DNA of 9,109 nt, taken from Tannerella sp. (GTDB lineage: Bacteria > Bacteroidota > Bacteroidia > Bacteroidales > Tannerellaceae). The notes beneath the pieces are model-generated. The model ran no database searches and was not told where the DNA came from. It saw nothing but the letters and a program-made list of their open reading frames with translations. Position numbers and translations under genes: made by a program. Within the stretch, counting starts at the first letter, position 1, and each line of letters begins with the position of its first letter. Below are positions 1 through 7,441 of this stretch, in pieces. Where the stretch lies: the NCBI GenBank assembly GCA_031283915.1, contig JAITAY010000382.1, positions 1 to 9,109 of the forward strand. The letters run 5' to 3'.

Positions 1-370
1 GCAGGTTTCCGAACACTTCAGACTGAAATGTTCGCAGTCCCGACAGGTTTCCGAAGATTTCAGACTGAAATCTTCGCAGTCCGGCAGGATTCCGAAGATT
101 TCAGACTGAAATGTTCGCAATCCGGCAGGATTCCGAAGATTTCAGACTGAAACGGACGCAGTCCGGCAGGATTCCGAAGATTTCAGACTGAAACGGACGC
201 AGTCCGGCAGGATTCCGAAGATTTCAGACTGAAATGTTCGCAGTCCGGCAGGATTCCGAAGATTTCAGACTGAAACGGACGCAATCCGGCAGGATTCCGA
301 AGATTTCAGACTGAAACGGACGCAATCCGGCAGGATTCCGAAAATTTCAGGCTGAAACGGGCACAGTCTT
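1..370. repeat. Tandem array of nine 41-bp dyad-containing repeats
   Basis: Units begin at 1, 43, 84, 125, 166, 207, 248, 289 and 330. The first is 42 bp and the other eight are exactly 41 bp. Each starts with (g/a)caggattcc or (g/a)caggtttcc, continues with a near-constant core gaagatttcagactgaaa, then a variable four-base block (tctt, tgtt or cgga), then cgca(g/a)tccg. The core contains the invariant dyad tttcag-a-ctgaaa, slightly decayed only in the last unit. In the second unit the dyad extends to perfect 12-base arms around one central base (52-76). The last unit (330-370) is diverged, and 371-384 looks like a decayed half unit, so the right edge is visible. The left edge may lie outside the window. 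The period is not a multiple of three, and tga occurs in each core on both strands, so the array is not coding. I do not recognise the repeat family. Confidence 0.95.
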
Positions 371-558
371 CGCAAATTTCACTGTTTTAAACCGCGCGAA
401 GTATAGCCGATCATATCTATAGAAAAAGGTATCCGCCCACGCGCCCCTTATTGCCTACCTTTTGCCCTTCTTTTTCCCGTCAGTTAAAACTGACGGAGGT
501 AGGCAGGCAAAAAAATCCTGTTACACTTTATTTATTTCTCATCCCTAACCACTGTCCC
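371..558. other. Gene-free interval between repeat array and cusB-like gene
   Basis: I see no coding region here. The first 14 bases resemble a degraded half unit of the neighbouring array. The middle carries the nested inverted repeat described separately. The part next to the adaptor gene (about 510-550) is AT-rich. No Bacteroidota -7 box (TAnnTTTG) was seen on either strand. With the array, this makes 558 bases without a gene. Confidence 0.7.
452..505 (-). terminator. Nested inverted repeat, candidate operon terminator
   Basis: The inner arms are ccgtcagtt (477-485) and aactgacgg (488-496), a perfect 9-base match with a 2-base loop. Directly outside, tgcctacct (452-460) matches aggtaggca (497-505), adding 9 more pairs. 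The two helices abut on one side and are separated by a 16-base bulge (461-476) on the other. The element starts 54 bases past the stop codon of the adaptor gene and is the strongest dyad there, so ending the minus-strand operon is the simplest role. No T tract follows the stem on the minus strand; the run of seven T lies before it. The call as an intrinsic terminator is therefore tentative. A structured 3' end or a protein-binding dyad are alternatives. Confidence 0.45.
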
Positions 559-2106
559 CTAATCATTATTCACGTATTTGCAACATTCCGGTAAGGCGTC
601 GTATGTCTCCCTGTCGGCCTGGTATGACTCCGCGTCGTGTCCGGCGGCGGCGACAGCTTTGGCAACAGCGGCGACCGACGTTTTCCGCGCATCGTACTGC
701 AGGTGCAACTGCCCGGTCTCGATGTCCCAGGATGCCGACATCACACCGTGTACCTTCCGGGCGGCGGTTTCGATACGCTCCTTGCACATCTCGCACCGTC
801 CGCTGACCTTGCACCTCGCATGTTCGACGGACAGGCCGTCGCCGGCCGGTGGCAGCGCCGCGCCGTTCATCATGCTCGGCTTCCCCTCCAGTTGTGCGCT
901 GGCATCCACGGCGAAGGCGCCGTGCGTCACTACTTCTTCGCCGTCGTGAAGTCCCGACAGGATGATATACGCTTCGCCAAGCGATGCCCCCAGCGCCACT
1001 TCCCGCATTTTAAACACGGGCAGGTCTGTGTCCGGCTGTTTCACGTAGACGACGGAACGCTTGCCTGTCCATAAAACGGCCGTTTTCGGCACAACAATCT
1101 CATCCGCCTGCTGCCTGAGCGAAGTCCTGACGAGGGCATCGGCATACATCTCCGGCTTCAGTTCCAGCCGCGGATTGGGCGTCTCGACCCGCACCTTGAC
1201 CGTGCGCGTAGAGGGGTTGAGCACGGGATCGATAAAGGAGATACGTCCCGTAAAGGTCTTGCCCGGCAGGGTTTGCAGCGTATATTCCACCCGGTCGCCC
1301 GTTTTCAGATGGGGCACGTCCGCTTCGTAGGCGTCGAACAGCGCCCATACGGACGACAGGTCGGCCAGGTCGAACAGCACGCCGCCCTGACTGACGTAGT
1401 CGCCCTGTTCCACACGCTTGGCTGTCACCACGCCGGCGGCGTTCGCCAGCAGGTCAACGGTGGACGATGCCTTGCCTGTTCGCTCGATTTCGGCAATCTG
1501 TGCGTCGGAGAGCTTCCAGAGGCGGAGTTTCTCGCGGGCTGCGTTCAGCAGGGCGGGCTGCGAGGCGGCCAGCCTGAGGGCTTCGAGCAGTTCCTGTTGT
1601 GCGTTCAGCAGGGCGGGCGAGTAGATCGTGGCGATGACCTGCCCTTCCCGCACGGTCTCGCCTGCATAATGCACCGACAGCGTTTCGATGCGCCCGCTTA
1701 CGTGCGAGACGAGCGAACGCAGCCGTCGCTCGTCGGGCTTTATCGTGCCGTACAGACGTATCTCCCTGACCGGCCGGCTGCGGCCGACCACGCTCGTTTG
1801 TATGTCGGCGAGTGCAAGGGCTTCATCCGACAGCTGGATGGCGTCAGCGTCAGGCGTGGCGCCCGGCATGACGGAGGTCTTGAGAGGGATTAAATCCATG
1901 GCGCAGAGCGGGCATTTGCCCGGCTTGTCCTGACGGATTTGCGGATGCATGGAGCATGTCCAGACTTGCGCTTCGGCTTCGGCATGAACGTGTTCCGCAT
2001 GTTCCGGAGGGTTTTTCGAATCGCCGGACAGTAACCGTCCCACCAGGAGACCGGCAGCAAAAATCAGTCCGTAAAGGACGTATCTGAATGTTTTGTTCGT
2101 TTTCAT
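559..2106 (-). CDS. cusB: CusB-like RND efflux periplasmic adaptor with N-terminal heavy-metal-binding domain and C-terminal HMA domain
   Basis: This 515-residue protein is the membrane-fusion subunit that couples the CusA-like pump to the TolC channel in the periplasm and probably hands metal over. Residues 8-26 form an N-terminal hydrophobic anchor; no lipobox Cys is seen. A His/Glu-rich stretch (35-45) precedes a heavy-metal-binding domain (49-75) with WTCSMHP and CPLCAMDLIP, where the usual form is CPxCGMxL, so A69 replaces the Gly. The adaptor body follows, with lipoyl-like halves around a short helical hairpin (about 163-212) and then beta-barrel and membrane-proximal parts to about 410. 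Residues 428-495 resemble an HMA domain with the motif GRCEMCKERIE (C438, C441), followed by a tail with vicinal C508-C509. The start lies 12 bases after the stop of the TolC gene, so the two are surely co-transcribed. Family membership is secure. Cu/Ag specificity is inferred from the metal motifs and the pump. Confidence 0.93.
   Translation of the reverse strand: MKTNKTFRYVLYGLIFAAGLLVGRLLSGDSKNPPEHAEHVHAEAEAQVWTCSMHPQIRQDKPGKCPLCAMDLIPLKTSVMPGATPDADAIQLSDEALALADIQTSVVGRSRPVREIRLYGTIKPDERRLRSLVSHVSGRIETLSVHYAGETVREGQVIATIYSPALLNAQQELLEALRLAASQPALLNAAREKLRLWKLSDAQIAEIERTGKASSTVDLLANAAGVVTAKRVEQGDYVSQGGVLFDLADLSSVWALFDAYEADVPHLKTGDRVEYTLQTLPGKTFTGRISFIDPVLNPSTRTVKVRVETPNPRLELKPEMYADALVRTSLRQQADEIVVPKTAVLWTGKRSVVYVKQPDTDLPVFKMREVALGASLGEAYIILSGLHDGEEVVTHGAFAVDASAQLEGKPSMMNGAALPPAGDGLSVEHARCKVSGRCEMCKERIETAARKVHGVMSASWDIETGQLHLQYDARKTSVAAVAKAVAAAGHDAESYQADRETYDALPECCKYVNND
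1540..1618. repeat. 19-bp direct repeat inside the adaptor hairpin
   Basis: The sequence tgcgttcagcagggcgggc occurs at 1540-1558 and again at 1600-1618, exactly 60 bases apart. It is in frame and encodes PALLNA twice with identical codons (residues 164-169 and 184-189), within the helical hairpin that faces the outer-membrane channel. The identical codons suggest a local duplication or conversion, not only constraint on the protein. Confidence 0.85.
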
Positions 2107-2118
2107 ATCTGATAAAAT

Positions 2119-3597
2119 TTATTCCTCATTCGATGACATTAGTTTCTGAACAGTGGCAACCATGATATTGTAGTCCGCCACAGCTTCGGACGTTTTCAAT
2201 GCGTAGTCCAACAGTTGACGCTGCACCTGTATTACGCCCGAGAGGTCGCTCCTGCCCGACGCAAATTCCCGTACCACAAGATTGCAGGCAGCCTGCGCCA
2301 ACTCCATCTGCCGGCGGTAGAGCGCCATCCGCCGTGCGGCATCGTCCAGCAGGTGTCTGGTGCGGTAGAGTTCGGCCTCAAGCAGGTTTCGGGTGTTGAG
2401 GTGCTTTTCGCGGACAGCCTGCTGCAGAAGAGCATTCTCCCGCTGCTGCGCCCTGTACTTTTTCCGGTAGATGGGTATGCTGACCGACACCATCGGCATC
2501 AGCATGTCCTTGCCGTTCATACTGCTCACTCCCGTTTCCATCACATCCATCTCCGCGTTCACCGTTTTTTTCCGGATAAGCATGTATTGCAGGCCGATGC
2601 CGAACATCGGGTAACTCATTTTCCGGTCCATTTCAGCCTTGGCTTTGTATGCCGCTTCTTCTTCGCCCAACATGCCCAGCATGGGATTTTGGTCGCTTAT
2701 CTGTTCACGTATCAGCGATATGTCAAAAAGAAACGGGAGTTGACGCAGCGAATCGGGCAGGTGAACATCGCTGTCGGCCGGACGGTTCAGCAGGGCGTTG
2801 AGCTTTGCTTTCTCCGCCTGTATTTCCGATTGCAGGCTTTCCGCACGGCTGTCCATCTCCGCGATTTCCATCCGGATACGCAGGACGTCGGACATGCCCG
2901 GCGGGGAAACACCCATGCCGCCACTGCCTGCCATACTGCCCATACTGCCTGCTGTTCCCGACTGACCGCTACCGGCCGTTGCCGGCGGACTGCCCATATT
3001 CATGCCGTCCCGGCCTGCGCTGCCCGCGTTCGTCTGTTGGGAGGCTTCGCCGGGTATCCCTGCCGGACTGCCGGACACTTCACCCCCTCCGGACGGGGCG
3101 GGCGAGGCGAACCGCTGCAATGCCAGTTCCTCCAACTGTACCAGCAGCGCCTTGTTATCCTGATTATTTATGAATTGCTGCCGGAGGCGGCAGAGCGTGA
3201 ACCACTGAGTATACACGTCCAGAAAAAGCCTGTCGCGTGTTTCGCGGAACTGTTCGTAAGCCATTTGCGCCATGTGCTGCGCCTCCGTGCGGGCAGCCTT
3301 CCGCGTGCCGAACCACGGGAACATCTGCATCAGCTGGATGTCCGCCACCTGCCGCCCGTCAACTAATTCCATCGGCTGGAGGAAGAAACCCAGTTCCAAC
3401 TGCGGGTTTTCCAGCGCACCCATTTGCGGGATCCGCTGTAATGCCGCCTGATAAGCCGTGAAATCAGCTTTGACTCCCGGATTGTTCCGCGCCGCCATCT
3501 CCAGGTAGTGATTCAGGGAATCCGTCTGGGCAACAGCAACAGACAGTGAACACCGGACGGCGACGATTAACAGCATAATTGTCTTGTATCGTTTCAT
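2119..3597 (-). CDS. TolC-family outer-membrane efflux channel (CusC-like) with Gly/Ser/Met-rich insertion
   Basis: This 492-residue protein is the outer-membrane duct of the tripartite exporter. A signal peptide is visible at 1-23 (hydrophobic core, then AVA before Q24). The two-fold repeat of the family can be seen. The second repeat has the canonical turn EFASGRSDLSGVIQVQRQLL (444-463). The first has the equivalent RFA...SDVLRIRMEI (162-245) but is split by a low-complexity segment of about 70 residues (165-235; bases 2890-3105). That segment is rich in Gly, Ser, Ala and Pro, with Met at 199, 201, 219, 222, 228 and 235. Without it the protein would have an ordinary length for the family. 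It sits 59 bases after the pump gene and 12 before the adaptor gene, so all three are probably one transcript. The start is chosen for the signal peptide; the upstream region is AT-rich with no clear Shine-Dalgarno. The substrate is inferred from the neighbours. Confidence 0.93.
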   Translation of the reverse strand: MKRYKTIMLLIVAVRCSLSVAVAQTDSLNHYLEMAARNNPGVKADFTAYQAALQRIPQMGALENPQLELGFFLQPMELVDGRQVADIQLMQMFPWFGTRKAARTEAQHMAQMAYEQFRETRDRLFLDVYTQWFTLCRLRQQFINNQDNKALLVQLEELALQRFASPAPSGGGEVSGSPAGIPGEASQQTNAGSAGRDGMNMGSPPATAGSGQSGTAGSMGSMAGSGGMGVSPPGMSDVLRIRMEIAEMDSRAESLQSEIQAEKAKLNALLNRPADSDVHLPDSLRQLPFLFDISLIREQISDQNPMLGMLGEEEAAYKAKAEMDRKMSYPMFGIGLQYMLIRKKTVNAEMDVMETGVSSMNGKDMLMPMVSVSIPIYRKKYRAQQRENALLQQAVREKHLNTRNLLEAELYRTRHLLDDAARRMALYRRQMELAQAACNLVVREFASGRSDLSGVIQVQRQLLDYALKTSEAVADYNIMVATVQKLMSSNEE

Positions 3598-3656
3598 AAT
3601 CGTTTGTTTTTAATTTTTTCATATCGCATGAATCGTAACGTATGGAATAGTGAGTT

Positions 3657-6600
3657 TCATTCTTCCGCTTGTTTGTATCTCTCAAGAGATGCATTTTTTT
3701 TAATTACACTTTCCCGCCACCAGCATTGCAGCACCGGTACGATAAACATCGTCATGCATTGAATCATCATGCCGCCAAATGTCGGGATGGCCATCGGCAC
3801 CATGATGTCGGCGCCCTTGCCGGTCGACGTCAGTACGGGCAGAAGCGCGATAAGCGTGGTGGCGGTAGTCATTGCGGCAGGACGAACCCGTTTCAGCCCG
3901 GCTTGTACGACGGTTTCGCGGATGGCATCCTTTGTTTGGGGATCGCGTTCCCGGAACAGGTCGTGAATGTATGTCCCCATCAGCACGCCGTCGTCGGTGG
4001 CGATGCCGAACAGGGCAATGAATCCGACCCAAACGGCAATGCTCAGATTGACGGGATGCATCTGGAACAGGTCGCGCACGCTTTCTCCGCCGACGGAAAA
4101 ATTCATGAACCAGGGTTGCCCGTAGAGCCACAGCAGGATGAATCCGCCCGCGAATGCGACAAAGACACCTGAAAAATGTATCAGCGAAGCCGTTACCGTG
4201 CGAAACTGGAAGTAAAGCACCAGCAGGATGAGTACCAGACAAAGCGGTATAACGATGAGTAAACGTTTGGCCGCACGTTGCTGCTGTTCGTAATTGCCGG
4301 CAAATTTGTAGGATACTCCTGCGGGGAGAGCCAGTTCGCCCGTACGGATTTTCTCCTTCAGCAGCCGGTCGGTTTCCTGTATGACGTCTACTTCCGCCCG
4401 ACCGGACAGTTTGTCGAAAATCACATATCCCGTCAGGAACGTATTCTCACTCTGGATCATTTGTGCACCTCTGGTATATTCGATACCGGCCACTTCGCTC
4501 AGCGGAATCTGGACGCCGGTCGCCGCCGGAATCAGGATGCGTGACAGGGCTTCGGGACTGTCGCGCAACTCGCGGGGATAACGCAGGCGGACGGAGAAGC
4601 GTTCGCGTCCTTCAACGGTGGTCGTCAGCGTCATGCCCCCTACGGCCGCCTCGATGACTTCCTGCAGGTCGGCGGTGGTAATCCCGTAGCGTGCCATCTT
4701 CCGTCTGTCCAGACGGATTTCGATATACGGCGCTCCGACGGCACGGTCGTAGAATACCGTAGAGGGCAGAATAGACGGCGCCTCCTTCAGCACACTCTCG
4801 AGCGCCTTCCCGGCCTGTTCGATGCTTTCGAGGTCGGGACCCGACACCTTCAATCCCATCGGCGCACGCATCCCCGTCGAAAGCATCACCAGCCGGGCTT
4901 CGATGGGTTGCAGTTTGGGCGAAGAGGTAAGTCCGGGCAGATGCGAGACGTTGACGATTTCCTGCCAGATGTCGTTCGTGTTCTTTATCTGCGGTCGCCA
5001 CTGGCGGAAATAATCACCCCAACGGTCGGGAATCAGACTGTCGGCGGGAATCAGCCGGAAGCCGTCGGCGGGGTGGTACGTCGTGCCGTTTTGCAATAAA
5101 AATGCACCTTTTGAATTGGTCTTGAAGCGCATTCGGTGACCGTCTTCGTCCAGCATATATTCGGGGCGGTAATTAATCGTGTTCTCGAACATCCGCACGG
5201 GCGCGGGGTCGAGTGCGGAATTGACGCGCCCCCATTTACCGACGGTTACCTCGATTTCGGGGATAGCGCTGATTCGCCTGTCCACAGCTTCAATCAGTTG
5301 CAGATTCTGTTCGATGCCGGTATGGGGCATACTGGTAGGCATCAGCAGGAACGATCCTTCGTCGAGGCTTGGCATAAATTCCTTGCCCATTCCCCGCCAA
5401 ATCCACACCCCGAAAATCAGTGTGAGAGCCGGTATCAGCATGAACTTCCAGCGATTGGCGAGGCACCAGCGCAGAATGCGTTCGTAGAAAATGACCAGCG
5501 CCCACAAAACAGCCAGAATCATGCTGATGGCGAGGACGACGAACACGAGATTCAGCGAAAAACCTGCGTCCGTGCCAACCGGAAGCCACTCGGAGGTGAG
5601 GTACAGGACGGCGACTGTCAGGACGATGACTGTGATGATGGCACGGCTGTTTTTTGAAAATCCGAGAGTTTTCAGCGCTTTCAGGGGTTTGGGCAGGCGG
5701 AGGGAAAATACGTAACAGGCTATCGTCGGAAGCAGGGCGATACCGAGCAGGAATGCCGAGATGAGCGCAAAGGTCTTGGTGTATGCCAGCGGTTTAAACA
5801 GTTTTCCTTCTTGCGCCTGCAAAGCGAAAACAGGCAGGAAACTGATTACGGTCGTCAGCATTCCGGTCGTCAGTGCACCGGAAACTTCCTTTACACTCGT
5901 GTAAATCAAATCGACGAGCGCTTTTCCGGCGGGTTTTGTTCCGCAGGCCTCTAACCGCTTGATAATGTTTTCCACAATCACCACCCCGACATCGACCATT
6001 ACGCCGATGGCAATGGCGATGCCCGACAGTGCAACGATGTTCGCATCCACATTCGTGTAACGCATGACAATGAAGGCCGCAAGGACAGCAATCGGAAGCA
6101 GGCACGATATGATCATCGACGCCCGCAGGTTGAAGACCAGTACGATGACTACAATGATACAAATCAGAATCTCGTGTGTAAGCGCCGTTTCAAGCGTGCC
6201 GACGGTTTCGCGTATCAATCCCGAACGATCGTAGAAGGGCACGACCGTCACTTTCGACATCGTGCCGTCCGGCAGCGTTTTTTGCGGCAACCCTGCCGAC
6301 ATTTCCCCGATTTTTGCTTTTACATTCGTGATCACTTCCATCGGATTGGAGCCGTAGCGTGCCACGACCACGCCGCCAACGGCTTCCACGCCTTCCCTGT
6401 CCAGCCCGCCGCGCCGCGTGGCCGGGCCGAAGTTGACCACCGCCACGTCCTTAATCCGTACCGGAATGCCTTCGCGCACGGTGACTACGGCTTCTTCCAG
6501 GTCGGACAAGTTCCTGATATAGCCCAATCCCCGTACTAAATATTCGACCCTGTTCAACTCAACGGTTTCGGCGCCGACATCGAGATTACTTTTCTGCACG

Positions 6601-7283
6601 GCAGTCATCACCTCCATCACGGATACATTGTATGCCCGCATGGCGTCGGGACTGATTTCCACCTGATATTCCTTGACAAAGCCGCCGACCGACGCGACTT
6701 CCGACACGCCGGCAGCCGTCGAAAGCGCATATTTGACGTAAAAGTCCTGAATGGTACGCAGTTCGTCCGGATTCCAGCCGCCTGCGGGTTTACCCGTTGC
6801 GGGATTTCGCCCTTCGAGGGTGTACCAGAATACTTGTCCGAGCGCCGTCGCGTCAGGCCCGAGCGCCGGCTGCACGCCTTCGGGCAACAAGCCGGCCGGC
6901 AGGGAATTGAGTTTTTCCACTACCCGCGAACGACTCCAGTAAAATTCTACACCGTCGTCGAAAATGACGTAAATGAACGACATACCGAACATGGACGAAC
7001 TGCGAATCGTCTTCACGCCGGGGATGCCGAGCAGCGACGTGGTGAGCGGATAGGTAATCTGCTCCTGAATGTCTTTGGGCGAGCGTCCCATCCATTCCGT
7101 GGCCACAATCTGCTGATTCTCGCCGATATCCGGAATGGCATCTACGGGGACGGGGTCATTGGGCAACAGTCCGCCATGCCAGTTGAAGGGCGCTACCGAA
7201 ATGCCCCACAGGATCACCACTCCGAGCAACAGCAACGTAACCGGTCTGTTTTCCAAACAAAATGCCATGAATTTGTTCAACAT
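3657..7283 (-). CDS. cusA: CusA-like heavy-metal RND efflux pump (HME family)
   Basis: This 1208-residue inner-membrane pump uses the proton gradient to export metal through the adaptor and channel. The start MLNKFMAFCLENRPVT is the usual one for the family. Visible features are TM1 (14-31), a TM2-TM6 block (about 370-525) with the proton-relay motif GVMVDVGVVIVEN (D431), and a TM8-TM12 block (about 1006-1185). By motif alignment the three periplasmic methionines of E. coli CusA appear preserved: M648 in LLMPTSMP, M698 in DPAPVRMFENTI and M800 in VMLSTGM. That supports Cu(I)/Ag(I) over Zn/Co. The protein is longer than E. coli CusA (about 1047 residues). It has two extra hydrophobic segments (about 548-565 and 574-600) before TM7, a periplasmic insertion (about 708-780), and an extension between TM9 and TM10 (about 1055-1078). 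Length near 1200 is, to my knowledge, common in Bacteroidota homologues. The upstream gap is 158 bases. Confidence 0.95.
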   Translation of the reverse strand: MLNKFMAFCLENRPVTLLLLGVVILWGISVAPFNWHGGLLPNDPVPVDAIPDIGENQQIVATEWMGRSPKDIQEQITYPLTTSLLGIPGVKTIRSSSMFGMSFIYVIFDDGVEFYWSRSRVVEKLNSLPAGLLPEGVQPALGPDATALGQVFWYTLEGRNPATGKPAGGWNPDELRTIQDFYVKYALSTAAGVSEVASVGGFVKEYQVEISPDAMRAYNVSVMEVMTAVQKSNLDVGAETVELNRVEYLVRGLGYIRNLSDLEEAVVTVREGIPVRIKDVAVVNFGPATRRGGLDREGVEAVGGVVVARYGSNPMEVITNVKAKIGEMSAGLPQKTLPDGTMSKVTVVPFYDRSGLIRETVGTLETALTHEILICIIVVIVLVFNLRASMIISCLLPIAVLAAFIVMRYTNVDANIVALSGIAIAIGVMVDVGVVIVENIIKRLEACGTKPAGKALVDLIYTSVKEVSGALTTGMLTTVISFLPVFALQAQEGKLFKPLAYTKTFALISAFLLGIALLPTIACYVFSLRLPKPLKALKTLGFSKNSRAIITVIVLTVAVLYLTSEWLPVGTDAGFSLNLVFVVLAISMILAVLWALVIFYERILRWCLANRWKFMLIPALTLIFGVWIWRGMGKEFMPSLDEGSFLLMPTSMPHTGIEQNLQLIEAVDRRISAIPEIEVTVGKWGRVNSALDPAPVRMFENTINYRPEYMLDEDGHRMRFKTNSKGAFLLQNGTTYHPADGFRLIPADSLIPDRWGDYFRQWRPQIKNTNDIWQEIVNVSHLPGLTSSPKLQPIEARLVMLSTGMRAPMGLKVSGPDLESIEQAGKALESVLKEAPSILPSTVFYDRAVGAPYIEIRLDRRKMARYGITTADLQEVIEAAVGGMTLTTTVEGRERFSVRLRYPRELRDSPEALSRILIPAATGVQIPLSEVAGIEYTRGAQMIQSENTFLTGYVIFDKLSGRAEVDVIQETDRLLKEKIRTGELALPAGVSYKFAGNYEQQQRAAKRLLIVIPLCLVLILLVLYFQFRTVTASLIHFSGVFVAFAGGFILLWLYGQPWFMNFSVGGESVRDLFQMHPVNLSIAVWVGFIALFGIATDDGVLMGTYIHDLFRERDPQTKDAIRETVVQAGLKRVRPAAMTTATTLIALLPVLTSTGKGADIMVPMAIPTFGGMMIQCMTMFIVPVLQCWWRESVIKKNASLERYKQAEE

Positions 7284-7441
7284 AATTTATTCAATGATTC
7301 GATAATACAATAATTTTATTTCTTGCTGATTTACGCAGATGGACAGTTTCGTTGCGTCAGCATTGAAAGTCCATTGAACCTGCCGTATGAAAAGAGGAAT
7401 GGCTCGCAGAGAAAAATTCCTTTTCATCTGCGAAAACAAAT
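7284..7441. other. Gap between HYC-type gene and pump gene, with imperfect hairpin
   Basis: These 158 bases hold no gene. Next to the pump start (7284-7320) the sequence is AT-rich, as is usual before Bacteroidota start codons. An imperfect hairpin lies at 7405-7432: cgcag/ctgcg and gaaaa/ttttc, with a small internal loop and a 5-base apical loop. A related segment with atctgcg recurs near 7335 on the minus strand, and atggac and gtccat can also pair across 7339-7374. No match to TAnnTTTG was found on the minus strand, so I see no proof of a separate promoter. The gap could hold an attenuator, an mRNA-processing site, or a promoter too weak to recognise. Confidence 0.4.

Noticed and set aside
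1..370. CRISPR array
   Set aside because: There are no unique spacers. The whole 41-bp unit is repeated, apart from a four-base block and a few point changes, and no cas genes are visible.
1..370. Repeat-protein coding region
   Set aside because: The period of 41 is not divisible by three, and tga recurs in the core on both strands, so every frame is interrupted within a few units.
371..558. Riboswitch or small RNA gene
   Set aside because: Apart from the nested inverted repeat there is no known riboswitch pattern, no promoter box on either strand, and no gene in the window downstream on the plus strand to control.
1273..1893. 206-residue open frame on the plus strand
   Set aside because: It is antisense to the well-supported adaptor gene and has no family motif.
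2215..3366. 383-residue open frame on the plus strand
   Set aside because: It lies entirely antisense to the TolC gene, has a biased His/Arg/Gln-rich composition, no recognisable domain and no start signals. It is a shadow frame of moderately GC-rich coding sequence.
3464..3694. 76-residue open frame spanning the pump/TolC gap
   Set aside because: It overlaps the end of the pump gene and the signal-peptide region of the TolC gene in another frame and has no recognisable features.
3657..7283. Zn/Co-type (CzcA) pump
   Set aside because: The three CusA-type periplasmic methionines appear conserved (M648, M698, M800), and the TM4 motif lacks the CzcA-type DFG...VDG pattern. Specificity remains inferred.
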